From Lacticaseibacillus yichunensis (GTDB lineage Bacteria > Bacillota > Bacilli > Lactobacillales > Lactobacillaceae): 64,000 nucleotides of DNA. Of the stretch, positions 42,608 through 51,194 are shown piece after piece. Below the pieces are notes generated by a model, which was given only the letters and a program-made list of their open reading frames with translations, searched no databases and was not told where the DNA came from. The position numbers and the translations under genes are program-made. The stretch covers positions 62,001 through 126,000 of the forward strand of contig NZ_RHOG01000002.1 in the NCBI RefSeq assembly GCF_003946405.1, in the 5' to 3' direction. The first letter of the stretch is position 1; each line of letters starts with the position of its first letter.

Positions 42608-42645
42608 CACAAAAGGCCCCCTCGCGCATTGAGGAGGCCTTTTGC
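42608..42645 (-). terminator. Terminator of sdaAB-sdaAA
   Basis: AAAGGCCTCCTC pairs with GAGGGGGCCTTT (complements of 42631-42642 and 42612-42623) with a short loop and TTTT. Confidence 0.88.
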
Positions 42646-42680
42646 AAGATGCTTCATCTTTATCTGGCGGGCAAATTGCC

Positions 42681-43556
42681 TTAATTGGTCGCATCGCCGA
42701 AGATCTGTTTTTGCAGGCGCTGGCCTGTTGGTGTGGTCGCAAGGCCGCCTTCCGCTGTTTCGCGGAAGATCTGTGGCATCTGGCGTCCGACTTGATACAT
42801 TGCGGTGATCACTTCATCCGGTGGAATCACGGAGCGAATCCCGGCCAGCGCCATGTCAGCCGAGACCAAGGCCTGCGAGGCGCCCATCGCATTGCGCTTC
42901 ACGCACGGCACCTCGACCAGCCCTGCGACCGGGTCGCAGATCAAGCCGAGCATATTGGCAAGAGTGATGGCCACGGCTTGGGCGGCCATGTCGGCGGTGC
43001 CGCCCTTTGCGATCACCAAAGCCGCCGCAGCCATCGCGGAAGCCGAGCCAACCTCTGCCTGGCAGCCGCCTTCCGCGCCGGCAATGCCCGCTTTGTTGGC
43101 AATCACCAAGCCAAACGCCCCAGCCGTGAACAGATAATCCACTTGGGCATCTCGATCCATGTGCAGCTGGTCGCGCACCGCCATTAACGTCCCGGCAAGC
43201 ACCCCGGCCGAGCCCGCTGTCGGTGTCGCGCAGATCAGGCCCATTTTCGCATTGACCTCATTCACCGCCACCGCATTGCGTACCGCGGTCAAAACAGTCG
43301 GGCCAAGCAGACTCTCGCCAGCATCTAAATACTGATCGAGGCGTTTGGCATCTCCGCCCGTCAGCCCGGTCACGGACCGCACGCCGGCGACGCCTTCCGT
43401 CACCGACGCCTCCATCACGGTCAGATTTTTCGCCATGATCGCACGAATGGTCTCGCGGTCCTTACCGCTGGTCGCCATTTCGGTGGCGATCATCAAGTCT
43501 GCGACTGACGGATAATTGGCACTTTGCTCGATGATATCTTGAATGGAATAAAACAT
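42681..43556 (-). CDS. sdaAA: L-serine dehydratase alpha subunit
   Basis: 291 aa. The iron-sulfur enzyme's conserved blocks are present: CATPTAGSAG, AEGGCQAEVG and CDPVAGLVEVPC, the cysteines that hold the [4Fe-4S] cluster. Converts serine to pyruvate and ammonia. GGGGG precedes ATG by five bases. It lies nine bases after sdaAB and ends at a strong terminator. Confidence 0.96.
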   Translation of the reverse strand: MFYSIQDIIEQSANYPSVADLMIATEMATSGKDRETIRAIMAKNLTVMEASVTEGVAGVRSVTGLTGGDAKRLDQYLDAGESLLGPTVLTAVRNAVAVNEVNAKMGLICATPTAGSAGVLAGTLMAVRDQLHMDRDAQVDYLFTAGAFGLVIANKAGIAGAEGGCQAEVGSASAMAAAALVIAKGGTADMAAQAVAITLANMLGLICDPVAGLVEVPCVKRNAMGASQALVSADMALAGIRSVIPPDEVITAMYQVGRQMPQIFRETAEGGLATTPTGQRLQKQIFGDATN

Positions 43557-43565
43557 GGCGTCCCC

Positions 43566-44234
43566 CTACTCGAAATACGTGACGTTTTGCATGTGCGGCA
43601 ATGCACGTAACTGCGGCACGAGGTCCGGGCGGCGCACATCACTTTCAATGATCATGATTGCCTTTTCCCCCTTGGCCGCTCGAGTCACCGTCATCGTCGC
43701 GATGTTGACATCATTGTCGCTGAAAATACTGGTGACTTGCGCGATCATGCCAGGCACATCTTGATGCACCGTGATGAACGTCGGGGTGCCCATGGAAAGC
43801 GAGATCTTGAACCCGTCGATCTCATTGATCTGAATGTTGCCGCCGCCGATCGATACCCCCACCACCGACATCGTCCGCGCGCCTTTTGTCAAAACGATCC
43901 GCGCGGTATTGGGATGATCAACCTTATCACTTTTTGGCACAAAACTGACTTTGATGCCTTGTTCATAAGCCAAGTGGAGCGAATCGCGCAACCGCGGATC
44001 GGCCGGGTCCATCCCGAGCAGGCCGCCAACCAGCGCAATGTCAGTTCCGTGGCCACGATATGTTTTGGCAAAAGATTCATACAGATAGATGTCGACTTTT
44101 TCCGGGACCTCACCAAAGATATCCCGGACGACTTTGCCGATGCGTGCTGCGCCGGCTGTGTGCGAGCTGCTGGGGCCAACCATGACCGGGCCGATGATGT
44201 CAAAAACGCTTCGAAATCGCAATGCTTTATCCAT
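43566..44234 (-). CDS. sdaAB: L-serine dehydratase beta subunit
   Basis: 222 aa. The N-terminal domain has GPSSSHTAGAARIG; the C-terminal ACT domain (about 148-220, FITVHQDVPGMIAQV) may sense serine. The start ATG 44232-44234 has GAGGTG four bases upstream, and an in-frame ORF extending further has no ribosome site. It forms the two-subunit enzyme with the downstream alpha gene. Confidence 0.96.
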   Translation of the reverse strand: MDKALRFRSVFDIIGPVMVGPSSSHTAGAARIGKVVRDIFGEVPEKVDIYLYESFAKTYRGHGTDIALVGGLLGMDPADPRLRDSLHLAYEQGIKVSFVPKSDKVDHPNTARIVLTKGARTMSVVGVSIGGGNIQINEIDGFKISLSMGTPTFITVHQDVPGMIAQVTSIFSDNDVNIATMTVTRAAKGEKAIMIIESDVRRPDLVPQLRALPHMQNVTYFE

Positions 44235-44349
44235 GTCACACCTCATCTTCGTTTCTTTCTGCATTATCGCACAAACAAAGGGGCCACCGGGCAAAAAATT
44301 AGGAGCGAGACAAAAGTCTGCTCCATTATTTCGCCATTTCTGACATAAC

Positions 44350-45042
44350 TTACTTGAAATAGTACCGTGCCGTCTCAAGGGCGCTGGTCGCCATAATCGA
44401 CTTGCCATACTCTGACAAAACGGCTGCGGAAATATTGGCCCGGTCGCCAAATTCAAGGGCAAGTGCCAGTTGATCGTGTGCCTCATCGGCTGAGACGTGG
44501 TCCGTGTAGAAGGTCAGGACCAGGTAATAGTCGTTCTTGTATTGATAAAGGTCGCTCGCCGCCCCTTCCAAGCGCAGCTGTTTGGCGAGCGCCACGAAAT
44601 CCTCGAAAGAGCCAAAGCGCAGGACAAATTCTTCTTGGGCCGCACCATCGCCATCGATATAGCCGCCCTCGTCGACGGCTTCGGTGGCGGAGTCATCATC
44701 TAAAGCGCGTAATTGTTGTTTGATGAAATCGGGAACATCCTGGTCGCCATCATCAGCAGACGCGTCATCTTGCGCCTCATCTTCATCGTCGTCTTCGCCG
44801 AGGTCCACATTGCGGCTGATCAAAAGCTCCAACCCGGACTGACTCGGCATCACCTGGAACGTGACCGCGTCATTGGTCGCAAAGGTGTGATCCTTATCGA
44901 CCTCATCGAGAATACTATAGAAGAAATTCTCGATCTGCTTGTGGTTGCCCAACAGATCAAGGACAGTGATTCCGCGCTCGGCCAGATCATCGTTGCCAAG
45001 CAGGACACGAATCGTGTTCTCATTGAGTCGTTGCATTTCCAT
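44350..45042 (-). CDS. mecA: Adaptor protein MecA
   Basis: 230 aa. N-terminal MEMQRLNENTIRVLL, a very acidic linker (about 82-128, Asp-rich), and a C-terminal domain that binds ClpC (FGSFEDFVALAKQL and SEYGKSIMATSALE). MecA delivers ComK-like or misfolded substrates to ClpCP and can titrate Spx-type regulators. The start ATG 45040-45042 has GAGGTG eight bases upstream. It is next to spx. Confidence 0.95.
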   Translation of the reverse strand: MEMQRLNENTIRVLLGNDDLAERGITVLDLLGNHKQIENFFYSILDEVDKDHTFATNDAVTFQVMPSQSGLELLISRNVDLGEDDDEDEAQDDASADDGDQDVPDFIKQQLRALDDDSATEAVDEGGYIDGDGAAQEEFVLRFGSFEDFVALAKQLRLEGAASDLYQYKNDYYLVLTFYTDHVSADEAHDQLALALEFGDRANISAAVLSEYGKSIMATSALETARYYFK

Positions 45043-45184
45043 GACCACTGCACCTCACTTTGTTATGCGTCATAAACGCCATCGTGTGTCTGTAATCATT
45101 ATACCAGATTACTAACTTCCGGATAGTCTACCGCAATCACCATCAAAACGCAAACAGAACACGGCGCCGAGCGCGCAACTAGGA

Positions 45185-45320
45185 AGGGGGCGGAGCGGGG
45201 AAACTAGGTCTGAGCGGGTAGCTTAGCTCGGGCGCTTGTGGCGCACCTCGCCTCGAGTGAAAGGCGCACCTAACTCCCTCGTCCATGCGGCCCAAAGCTG
45301 CCACGTGCAGGCCCGGACAC
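45185..45320 (+). repeat. Decayed hairpin-family repeat
   Basis: GGGGGCGGAG start, GGTCTGAG arm and a recognisable GGCGCTTGTGGCGCACCTCGCC-like middle, but the right arm no longer matches. It sits between mecA and the spx terminator. Nothing else was seen in 45043-45328. Confidence 0.55.
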
Positions 45321-45328
45321 TCTCAGCC

Positions 45329-45360
45329 ATAAAAAAGGCGCCCCAAAACCTGGACGCCAA
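45329..45360 (-). terminator. Terminator of spx
   Basis: GGCGTCC pairs with GGGGCGCC (complements of 45352-45358 and 45337-45344), followed by T6. Confidence 0.82.
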
Positions 45361-45365
45361 CGGTA

Positions 45366-45764
45366 TTAGTAGCCTGACATTAATTGGGCCTGCTGAAGCT
45401 CGATCGCTCGCACCTTGCGCGGCAAGAAACGGCGAATCTCATCTTCATTGAAGCCAACCTGAAGCCGTTTGTCATCAGCAATGATCGGCCGCCGAATCAG
45501 CGCAGGGGTCTGCACCAACAGGTCAAGAAGCGCCGTCATTGACATATCATCAAGATCCAATCCGAGTTCATGGAATGTCCGGGAACGGATCGAGATCAAT
45601 TCCTCAGTCCCATTTTCGGTCATGCGCAAAAGCGCTTTGATTTCCGTCGCATTCAGCGGGTCAGCGACGATATTGCGCTCAACAAACGGTATCTTATGTG
45701 CTTTGAGCCAAGCACGGGCTTTGCGGCATGAGGTGCAACTAGGTGCATAATATAGCGTTACCAT
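45366..45764 (-). CDS. spx: Transcriptional regulator Spx
   Basis: 132 aa ArsC-fold regulator that binds RNA polymerase alpha CTD under thiol stress. Redox switch C10-TS-C13 (PSCTSCRKA), then RSRTFHELG, RRPIIADDKRLQVGFNEDEIRRFLPR-type C-terminal half. The start ATG 45762-45764 has AAGGAG nine bases upstream. Its neighbour mecA encodes a ClpC adaptor. Confidence 0.96.
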   Translation of the reverse strand: MVTLYYAPSCTSCRKARAWLKAHKIPFVERNIVADPLNATEIKALLRMTENGTEELISIRSRTFHELGLDLDDMSMTALLDLLVQTPALIRRPIIADDKRLQVGFNEDEIRRFLPRKVRAIELQQAQLMSGY

Positions 45765-45817
45765 AAGCGCTCGCTCCTTCAAACGATAAATTCACAAAGC
45801 ACTGATCTACAATTATC

Positions 45818-45847
45818 AGTATAAAGGAACGAACCCTGTCTTTACAA
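45818..45847 (-). promoter_or_regulatory. Promoter of spx
   Basis: TTGTAA (45842-45847), 18 bp, TATACT (45818-45823) on the minus strand. Confidence 0.65.
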
Positions 45848-45926
45848 TCACATTGAAAAAAATATTTTTGTTTTTCTCGCAACTGCCCGTTGTCATTATT
45901 GACGTTTTTGGCCATTATCAAGCGGC

Positions 45927-45957
45927 TAATGAACATTTAGCCGTGTTATGTTCATTA
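45927..45957. promoter_or_regulatory. Perfect 10-bp inverted repeat upstream of spx
   Basis: TAATGAACAT (45927-45936) and ATGTTCATTA (45948-45957), 11-bp spacer, no T tract. It looks like an operator in the spx upstream region or a weak hairpin after the convergent-side MBL gene. The AT-rich surroundings (45765-46020) contain no gene. Confidence 0.45.
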
Positions 45958-46020
45958 ACGGCGTCTTCAGCATATGCTTAACTAGATAAATTACAGAAAT
46001 AAAATTATCGTTTTATATTG

Positions 46021-46758
46021 TCAGACCATGAAGACCGCGCCTTGGGTCGCCAATTCAACCGGAATGTCTAACGCAGCGGCCTGCGCCTGCGCCAATAGTG
46101 TATCGAGTGGAAGCTGCTGCGGTAAATGCGTGAGCAGTAGGCGTTTAACCCCGGCGGATTGGGCGAGCTGGCCGGCCTCTGGCGCTGTTAAATGCCAGCG
46201 CGGCGCGGGTTTATCGGCCAGGAAGTTTGTGTCGGCCATTAACAGATCAGCGTCCTTGGCAAATGGCGCCAACCCGGCAAAGGCGCGGGTGTCGCTGGTA
46301 TTAACCAGCACCCGCCCTGTTTCTTTTTCGACTAGCCGCACCGAAAATGCTGGCACCGGGTGTTCTGTTTCCAAAAAAGTGGCGGTCAGTGGTCCTAACT
46401 CTAGCGTCGTGCTGCCATCGTAACCCACGCCTTTGGTAAAGTCGCCAAATGTCAGCGCGGCAAAATTCAGCGGGTCTTTCGTGTGTCCATAAATTGGAAG
46501 GGGACTCACTTTCGCTGGCCCTTGATGAAGCTGGCAGTAATACTGCAAAACGCCGACGTCCGCCGTGTGATCATGGTGATAGTGAGTCAAAAGCACCGCA
46601 TCCAGTGCGCTGGCCGGTAGCACCTTTTCTAGCGCAATCAACGCGCCTGATCCCGCATCCATCAAGAGATGGTAGTCCCCGCTCTCCAGTAAATAAGCTG
46701 AGGTCCCGATTCCATTTGCAGGATAGCCGCCTAGATAGCCAAGAATCGTCAATTTCAT
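46021..46758 (-). CDS. MBL-fold metallo-hydrolase (YhfI-like)
   Basis: 245 aa. The metal motif is HYHHDHTAD, with later ligands in EHPVPAFSV and LLLTHLP. Similar to Bacillus YhfI, a cyclic-nucleotide or nuclease-type MBL protein without a proven substrate. The start ATG 46756-46758 is nine bases after AAAGGA; an ATG two codons earlier is only three bases from it. Divergent from the ABM-domain gene with a 59-bp gap. Confidence 0.88.
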   Translation of the reverse strand: MKLTILGYLGGYPANGIGTSAYLLESGDYHLLMDAGSGALIALEKVLPASALDAVLLTHYHHDHTADVGVLQYYCQLHQGPAKVSPLPIYGHTKDPLNFAALTFGDFTKGVGYDGSTTLELGPLTATFLETEHPVPAFSVRLVEKETGRVLVNTSDTRAFAGLAPFAKDADLLMADTNFLADKPAPRWHLTAPEAGQLAQSAGVKRLLLTHLPQQLPLDTLLAQAQAAALDIPVELATQGAVFMV

Positions 46759-46817
46759 TGTCATTCGTCCTTTCCGCTTTTTGGAAGCGTTATACTGAGT
46801 GCATGGGGGGTGTATTT

Positions 46818-47384
46818 TTGTCACATCAAATGCAAATGGTCTTGGGGACCACTTACTTTTTAAAACAGTTGTATCAAAAGGCGCCAGAGTCGCTGCGCCT
46901 GGCCGAGGGCATGATTCAAGGACAAAGTTCATTGCTGCTTGATTCAACTGGCAGCGTGCCATTTGAGGCGCCGCTGCGCTATCAGATTCGTGACCACTAT
47001 CAGGAAGTGCCGCAAGATGGCTTTCTTTACCTAATGTATTTTCGCTTGAATGAGGACGAAAGCAGTGTCTTCGAGAGTCAGGTCAAGCGGCTGCTGGACG
47101 AGGCGGATCGCATTGCCGGCCTGCAAAGCATGCACCTGCTCAAGCTCGACAGCAAGCACATCGAATTCGTCGTCATGAGCACTTGGCATGATAAACTTGA
47201 TCCTTACACCAATCGGTCCTTGCCGCTAGTCGAACCGCTGCGCGTCTTCAAGCACCGCGCGGCCGCCGGGGAAGGCTACCATGAAAGCGAGTATCACTTC
47301 ACGACGCCCGAAGCCCTGGCCGATAGCGAGGAAAAAGAGCACCGGCCGCTTGATCTGAAGCGGCTATTTCACCAAGGCAAATAA
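46818..47384 (+). CDS. Antibiotic biosynthesis monooxygenase-domain (TRAP/HmoB-like) protein
   Basis: 188 aa. The last 110 residues look like the ABM dimeric alpha-beta barrel: LDSKHIEFVVMSTWHD followed by an aromatic YTN. TRAP/HmoB relatives bind haem or were linked to stress; the role here is unknown. The start was placed at TTG 46818-46820 because GGGGGTG lies five bases upstream. ATG 46803 overlaps that site and longer readings run into mutually exclusive coding strands. TATACT at 46791-46796 with an overlapping cre-like TTGGAAGCGTTATACT. Confidence 0.75.
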   Translation: MSHQMQMVLGTTYFLKQLYQKAPESLRLAEGMIQGQSSLLLDSTGSVPFEAPLRYQIRDHYQEVPQDGFLYLMYFRLNEDESSVFESQVKRLLDEADRIAGLQSMHLLKLDSKHIEFVVMSTWHDKLDPYTNRSLPLVEPLRVFKHRAAAGEGYHESEYHFTTPEALADSEEKEHRPLDLKRLFHQGK

Positions 47385-47394
47385 TCACGAGACG

Positions 47395-47432
47395 CTGGCC
47401 CGAAACAATTGTTTTGGGCCAGTTTGTATTTG
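47395..47432 (+). terminator. Hairpin after the ABM-domain gene
   Basis: CTGGCCC (47395-47401) pairs with GGGCCAG (47416-47422), followed by TTTGTATTT. Confidence 0.7.
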
Positions 47433-47535
47433 ACCGAGTCAAGTATCGGCTTGGCCTGGCAGCGTATTCGCTCGAATGCCCGTGCCCGCCCCAGCCGAGA
47501 GATGTAGAAAACGGCGCGCCAGACGCAATTTTCGC

Positions 47536-49545
47536 CTAGCCATACCGGTCCGTCAATTGCGCCGCCAGCCAGGCAAAGGCCAGATCGATGAGGGAATAGA
47601 TTGCCCAGACGACGAGCACCAAGCCGCCTGTCTGCCCGGCCGTGGCTGAGGCGATGAAATGCACGATCACAAACGCGTTGATGCTGGCAAAAATAAGCGG
47701 CGCGAGATACACCCCAAACGTTGAGACATAAGCCACGTCTGTCAGCTGGCTGGTCGGCATTCCCAGCTGCCACAGCACGCGCCGCACCGGGGCACGTCCC
47801 TGCGCATGGGTCACCTGCTTTAGGAGCAAAATGCAGGCGGTCGCGACCAGCACCGCCCCACCCATCAAAAGCGTGATGAAGACGGCGAAGCCAAACAAGG
47901 TATCCACCGCGCGAGCCATTGGCCTACGCACGTTCAATCCTGACCGGCTAAACGAATCATCGGTGTCCTTGGTCGCGGTCGGCAGCTTATCGCCCTTGCG
48001 CACTGCCTGATCGTAGCGCACATAATCGATCTGGGTTTGATCATCGAGCTGCTGTTCCACGCGATGGCCGGCCGCTGTCTCCTTGAGCCAATAAACCGCC
48101 AGCGGGTCATTGACCCCTTTCATTTCCTCATAATCGCTGTCGGCCACCACCAGACCACGGTCAAAATAGATCGCGGAGCCCAGCGGAAAAGCCGTGGTCA
48201 GATCGCTGATCAACAGCGTTCGCCCGTCCGCCGGAAATGTGATCTGGCGGCCCGCATTGACCAACCGTTGCGCTGGCCCGCGCCGCAAGAAGGCCGGGTC
48301 GGACAGGACCAACGCGGCCTGGCCAGGGGCAACCTGCAAGGCAGGCAGATTCGGTTGCCATTGCCGAATCCGCTGATAATCGCTGAGCCGCATCACTTGA
48401 TACAGCGTGGTGGTGGGATCGTCGCGGCCCTGCCGACGCAACGTCGTTTTCCCCACCATCCGTTTGGTCGTCACTTGCGCCTGCCGCGTGATCAAGCCGG
48501 CCGCCTTTTTTTCCACCAGGGCTTCGTTTGATGCGGAAGTGGTGATCGGTAGCGGCATACTATTTTCCACCTCGCGCTGACCCAACTGCAGGAGCATCGC
48601 GGCACTGCCGAGCACAGCAATCGTCAGGGTGGACAGCAGCGTGATCAGCCACAGCGCAAAATGGTCGCGTCGCCACCATCGATACAACGTGTTCGCCGCC
48701 AGCAACCATTTTGCATGCCGGCGGACGACCCGCCAGCGCGCCAGCAGAAACGCGGCGGCCGGCAGCGATTGGCGAAAGACCAGATAGGTGCCAGCGATGC
48801 CGCAAAAAGTCAGGAGGCCCAGTTGTCCCCATCCTGGCAGGCCCGTCAGCTGACGAACCGGCCGGACCCAGGCAAAATAGTTCCCGGTGCCGATTGCAGA
48901 CCAGCCCACCAAAATCACCCCGGCACAGGCCAACACGACCTGCCAGCCGCTCAGGCGAGGCGGCAAATGCTGCGCCTCAGCGCGGCGGCCGCGCTGGTGT
49001 CCCAAAGTGCGGATGAATGCCGCATTGACCGCACCGATGATGAGGTACACGAGTAGGAACAGCCCCGTCAGCTGACCGGCGATCTGCGGCGACCACTGAA
49101 TGCCCACCGCGGTTTGAAAGCCCATCAGGCGCACAAGTGCCATCGCCAACAATTTTGACAAAAGCACCCCGCCGACCAGCCCGATCACTAAGGCCGCCGC
49201 GCCAGTCATCAGCGCTTCCCAGATCAATACCCCACCCAGCCGGCTACTGGGCATTCCCAGCAGTCGATACATATCTAGCTCCTCGGTGCGCCGGGCCAGC
49301 AAAAGCGTGTTCAAATAGATCAAAAAGGCCACGATGAAGATCAGCAGTAGGATCCACGCCAGGGTCATGACCGCCGGCATCAGGCGCGAATCCTCAAGCA
49401 CGCTGCCAGTCGCATGCATGAGCGGCCGCATATCGATCAAGGCGCCGACCGCATATGCCAGCGCGATCAAGACCCCGGCTGCCACTGCGCCGATCAGGGT
49501 GCTGTGGCGATGGCGTTTCAGATTAGTCCACGCGAGGTGTCTCAC
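47536..49545 (-). CDS. BceB-type ABC transporter permease
   Basis: 669 aa FtsX-like permease. About ten membrane segments: one near 17-38, a group at 58-180, a block at 225-325, a large extracytoplasmic loop (about 330-545, with ITTSASNEALVEKKAAGL at its start) and three at the end. This arrangement fits Bce-type peptide detoxification modules, in which the permease also senses the antibiotic. It overlaps the ATPase gene by 23 bases. The ligand is unknown. Confidence 0.88.
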   Translation of the reverse strand: MRHLAWTNLKRHRHSTLIGAVAAGVLIALAYAVGALIDMRPLMHATGSVLEDSRLMPAVMTLAWILLLIFIVAFLIYLNTLLLARRTEELDMYRLLGMPSSRLGGVLIWEALMTGAAALVIGLVGGVLLSKLLAMALVRLMGFQTAVGIQWSPQIAGQLTGLFLLVYLIIGAVNAAFIRTLGHQRGRRAEAQHLPPRLSGWQVVLACAGVILVGWSAIGTGNYFAWVRPVRQLTGLPGWGQLGLLTFCGIAGTYLVFRQSLPAAAFLLARWRVVRRHAKWLLAANTLYRWWRRDHFALWLITLLSTLTIAVLGSAAMLLQLGQREVENSMPLPITTSASNEALVEKKAAGLITRQAQVTTKRMVGKTTLRRQGRDDPTTTLYQVMRLSDYQRIRQWQPNLPALQVAPGQAALVLSDPAFLRRGPAQRLVNAGRQITFPADGRTLLISDLTTAFPLGSAIYFDRGLVVADSDYEEMKGVNDPLAVYWLKETAAGHRVEQQLDDQTQIDYVRYDQAVRKGDKLPTATKDTDDSFSRSGLNVRRPMARAVDTLFGFAVFITLLMGGAVLVATACILLLKQVTHAQGRAPVRRVLWQLGMPTSQLTDVAYVSTFGVYLAPLIFASINAFVIVHFIASATAGQTGGLVLVVWAIYSLIDLAFAWLAAQLTDRYG

Positions 49546-50299
49546 GGCGCTTGCCTCCCCCGTTGATGGTCGCTTCCATGTCGATGATCTGGTCGAAAAA
49601 TGCCTGGCGGGAGCCGCTTCGGGTCACCTCGGCAAAATACGCGCCATCGCGAATAAAAATGATGCGATTACAAAAACTGGCCGTGAACGCATCATGCGTC
49701 ACCATCATGATCGTGCGATCCTCTTCCAGATTCAATTTTGTCAGATAACTGAGTAACTCCGTGGCGGCCATGGAATCTAGACTCCCGGTCGGCTCATCCG
49801 CTAAGATCAGCGCCGGCTGCGTGATCAAGGCGCGTGCGGCGGCCACGCGCTGGCGCTGGCCAAGGCTAAGCTCGGTCGGATAGCGCGCCAGCAAGCCCGT
49901 CAGATCGAGCAAGTCCGCCACATGGGCCAGCCGCGCGTCGATGTCGCTGGGCACAGGCGGGACAAAGGTCAGGGGCAACGTGATATTGGTCGCCACGGTG
50001 AGATCCGACAGCAGATTGAGCTCCTGGAAAATGAACCCGACTTGTTCGCGCCGGTATTTGGCCAGCGCCGCATCATTGAGCTGGGTCAGATCGACCCCAC
50101 CGACCCACACGCTCCCAGTCGTCGGGGTGTCTATGGAAGCAATAATATTCAGTAGGGTGGATTTTCCGGCTCCACTTGGCCCCATAATGCCCACAAACTC
50201 GCCGGCATCAATGTGAAAACTGAGATCGTTGAGCGCCCCGACTCGGTTGAACCGGTGACCATAGATCTTTGTCAAATGATCGACTGTGACAATGCGCAT
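49523..50299 (-). CDS. BceA-type ABC transporter ATP-binding protein
   Basis: 258 aa. Walker A GPSGAGKST near residue 40, Q-loop FIFQELNLL, signature ELSLGQRQRVA, Walker B LILADEPTGSLD and H-loop VTHDAF, all of the MacB/BceA class. The tail reaches KRRETPRVD and overlaps the permease start. GGAGG lies upstream of the ATG. It is divergent from the two-component genes, the usual Bce layout. Confidence 0.93.
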   Translation of the reverse strand: MRIVTVDHLTKIYGHRFNRVGALNDLSFHIDAGEFVGIMGPSGAGKSTLLNIIASIDTPTTGSVWVGGVDLTQLNDAALAKYRREQVGFIFQELNLLSDLTVATNITLPLTFVPPVPSDIDARLAHVADLLDLTGLLARYPTELSLGQRQRVAAARALITQPALILADEPTGSLDSMAATELLSYLTKLNLEEDRTIMMVTHDAFTASFCNRIIFIRDGAYFAEVTRSGSRQAFFDQIIDMEATINGGGKRRETPRVD

Positions 50300-50431
50300 T
50301 TGGGCGCCTCCTTATGTTATGTTGCCGGCCGCACCCCGCCATTTCCATTAAGCCAGCCAGCCGGATGTCACATCCCCTTACCAGCGCAATGCGCGGCGTG
50401 CAATACGTCCCAATGATAACAGATTTTCGCG

Positions 50432-50471
50432 ACCCGCGCCGCTTGTGTCGCGCGGGTAAAACCGCTACGAT
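50432..50471 (+). promoter_or_regulatory. Promoter of the two-component operon with inverted repeat
   Basis: TTGTGT (50443-50448), 17 bp, TACGAT (50466-50471). A perfect 8-bp inverted repeat, ACCCGCGC/GCGCGGGT (50432-50439 and 50450-50457), brackets the -35. Confidence 0.65.
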
Positions 50472-50492
50472 AGTAGAAAATGGAGGTCCGCT

Positions 50493-51167
50493 ATGTTCAA
50501 GATCATGATCGTAGAAGACGACGCAACGATTGCCAACTTGATCGCCCAAAATCTAGTCAAGTGGCAGTTCACGCCGGTCGTAGCCACCGACTTCAACCGC
50601 GTCTATGAGCAATTTCAAAGTGAAAAACCGCATCTGGTCCTGCTAGACATCAACCTGCCTGTTTATGACGGCTATTACTGGGTCCAAAAGATTCGCCAAG
50701 ACAGTCTCGTACCAGTCATTTTCATCTCCAGCCGCAACACCAACATGGACATGATCATGGCGATGAATCTCGGCGGCGATGATTTTGTCACCAAGCCGTT
50801 TGCGATGGAAGTGCTGCTCGCGAAGATCAACGCGCTGCTTCGCCGGACCTATAATTACAGCGACCAAAACAGCGAGGCGCTTGAATACAACGGCTTGATC
50901 TTGAACCTACAGACCGGTGGCGCCAGCATCAACGGCCAAGAGATCGACCTGTCGAAAAATGAATACAAGCTCCTTCAGATCCTGATGCGTAGCCACGGCC
51001 AGATCGTTTCTCGCACCCGGCTGCTCAAGGACCTTTGGCAGGACGAACGGTTCGTAGACGACAACACCCTCACCGTGAACATCAACCGGCTGCGGCGCAA
51101 GATCACAGACGCCGGGCTCCCCGATTACATTCAAACCAAGGTTGGGCAGGGCTACCTGATTCCGTGA
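50493..51167 (+). CDS. OmpR-family response regulator (BceR-like)
   Basis: 224 aa. The receiver domain has acidic pocket EDD (8-10), phosphorylation site D52 (LLDINLP) and K102-like TKPF. The winged-helix output domain ends in VGQGYLIP. GGAGG lies six bases before ATG. It likely controls the divergent transporter; the target operator was not identified. Confidence 0.92.
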   Translation: MFKIMIVEDDATIANLIAQNLVKWQFTPVVATDFNRVYEQFQSEKPHLVLLDINLPVYDGYYWVQKIRQDSLVPVIFISSRNTNMDMIMAMNLGGDDFVTKPFAMEVLLAKINALLRRTYNYSDQNSEALEYNGLILNLQTGGASINGQEIDLSKNEYKLLQILMRSHGQIVSRTRLLKDLWQDERFVDDNTLTVNINRLRRKITDAGLPDYIQTKVGQGYLIP

Positions 51168-51194
51168 CCGCTGCCGCACAGAAAGGACTGCGCC

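Noticed and set aside
46449-46817. N-terminal extension of the ABM-domain protein
   Set aside because: It lies opposite the MBL gene and has no ribosome site; GGGGGTG supports the start at 46818.
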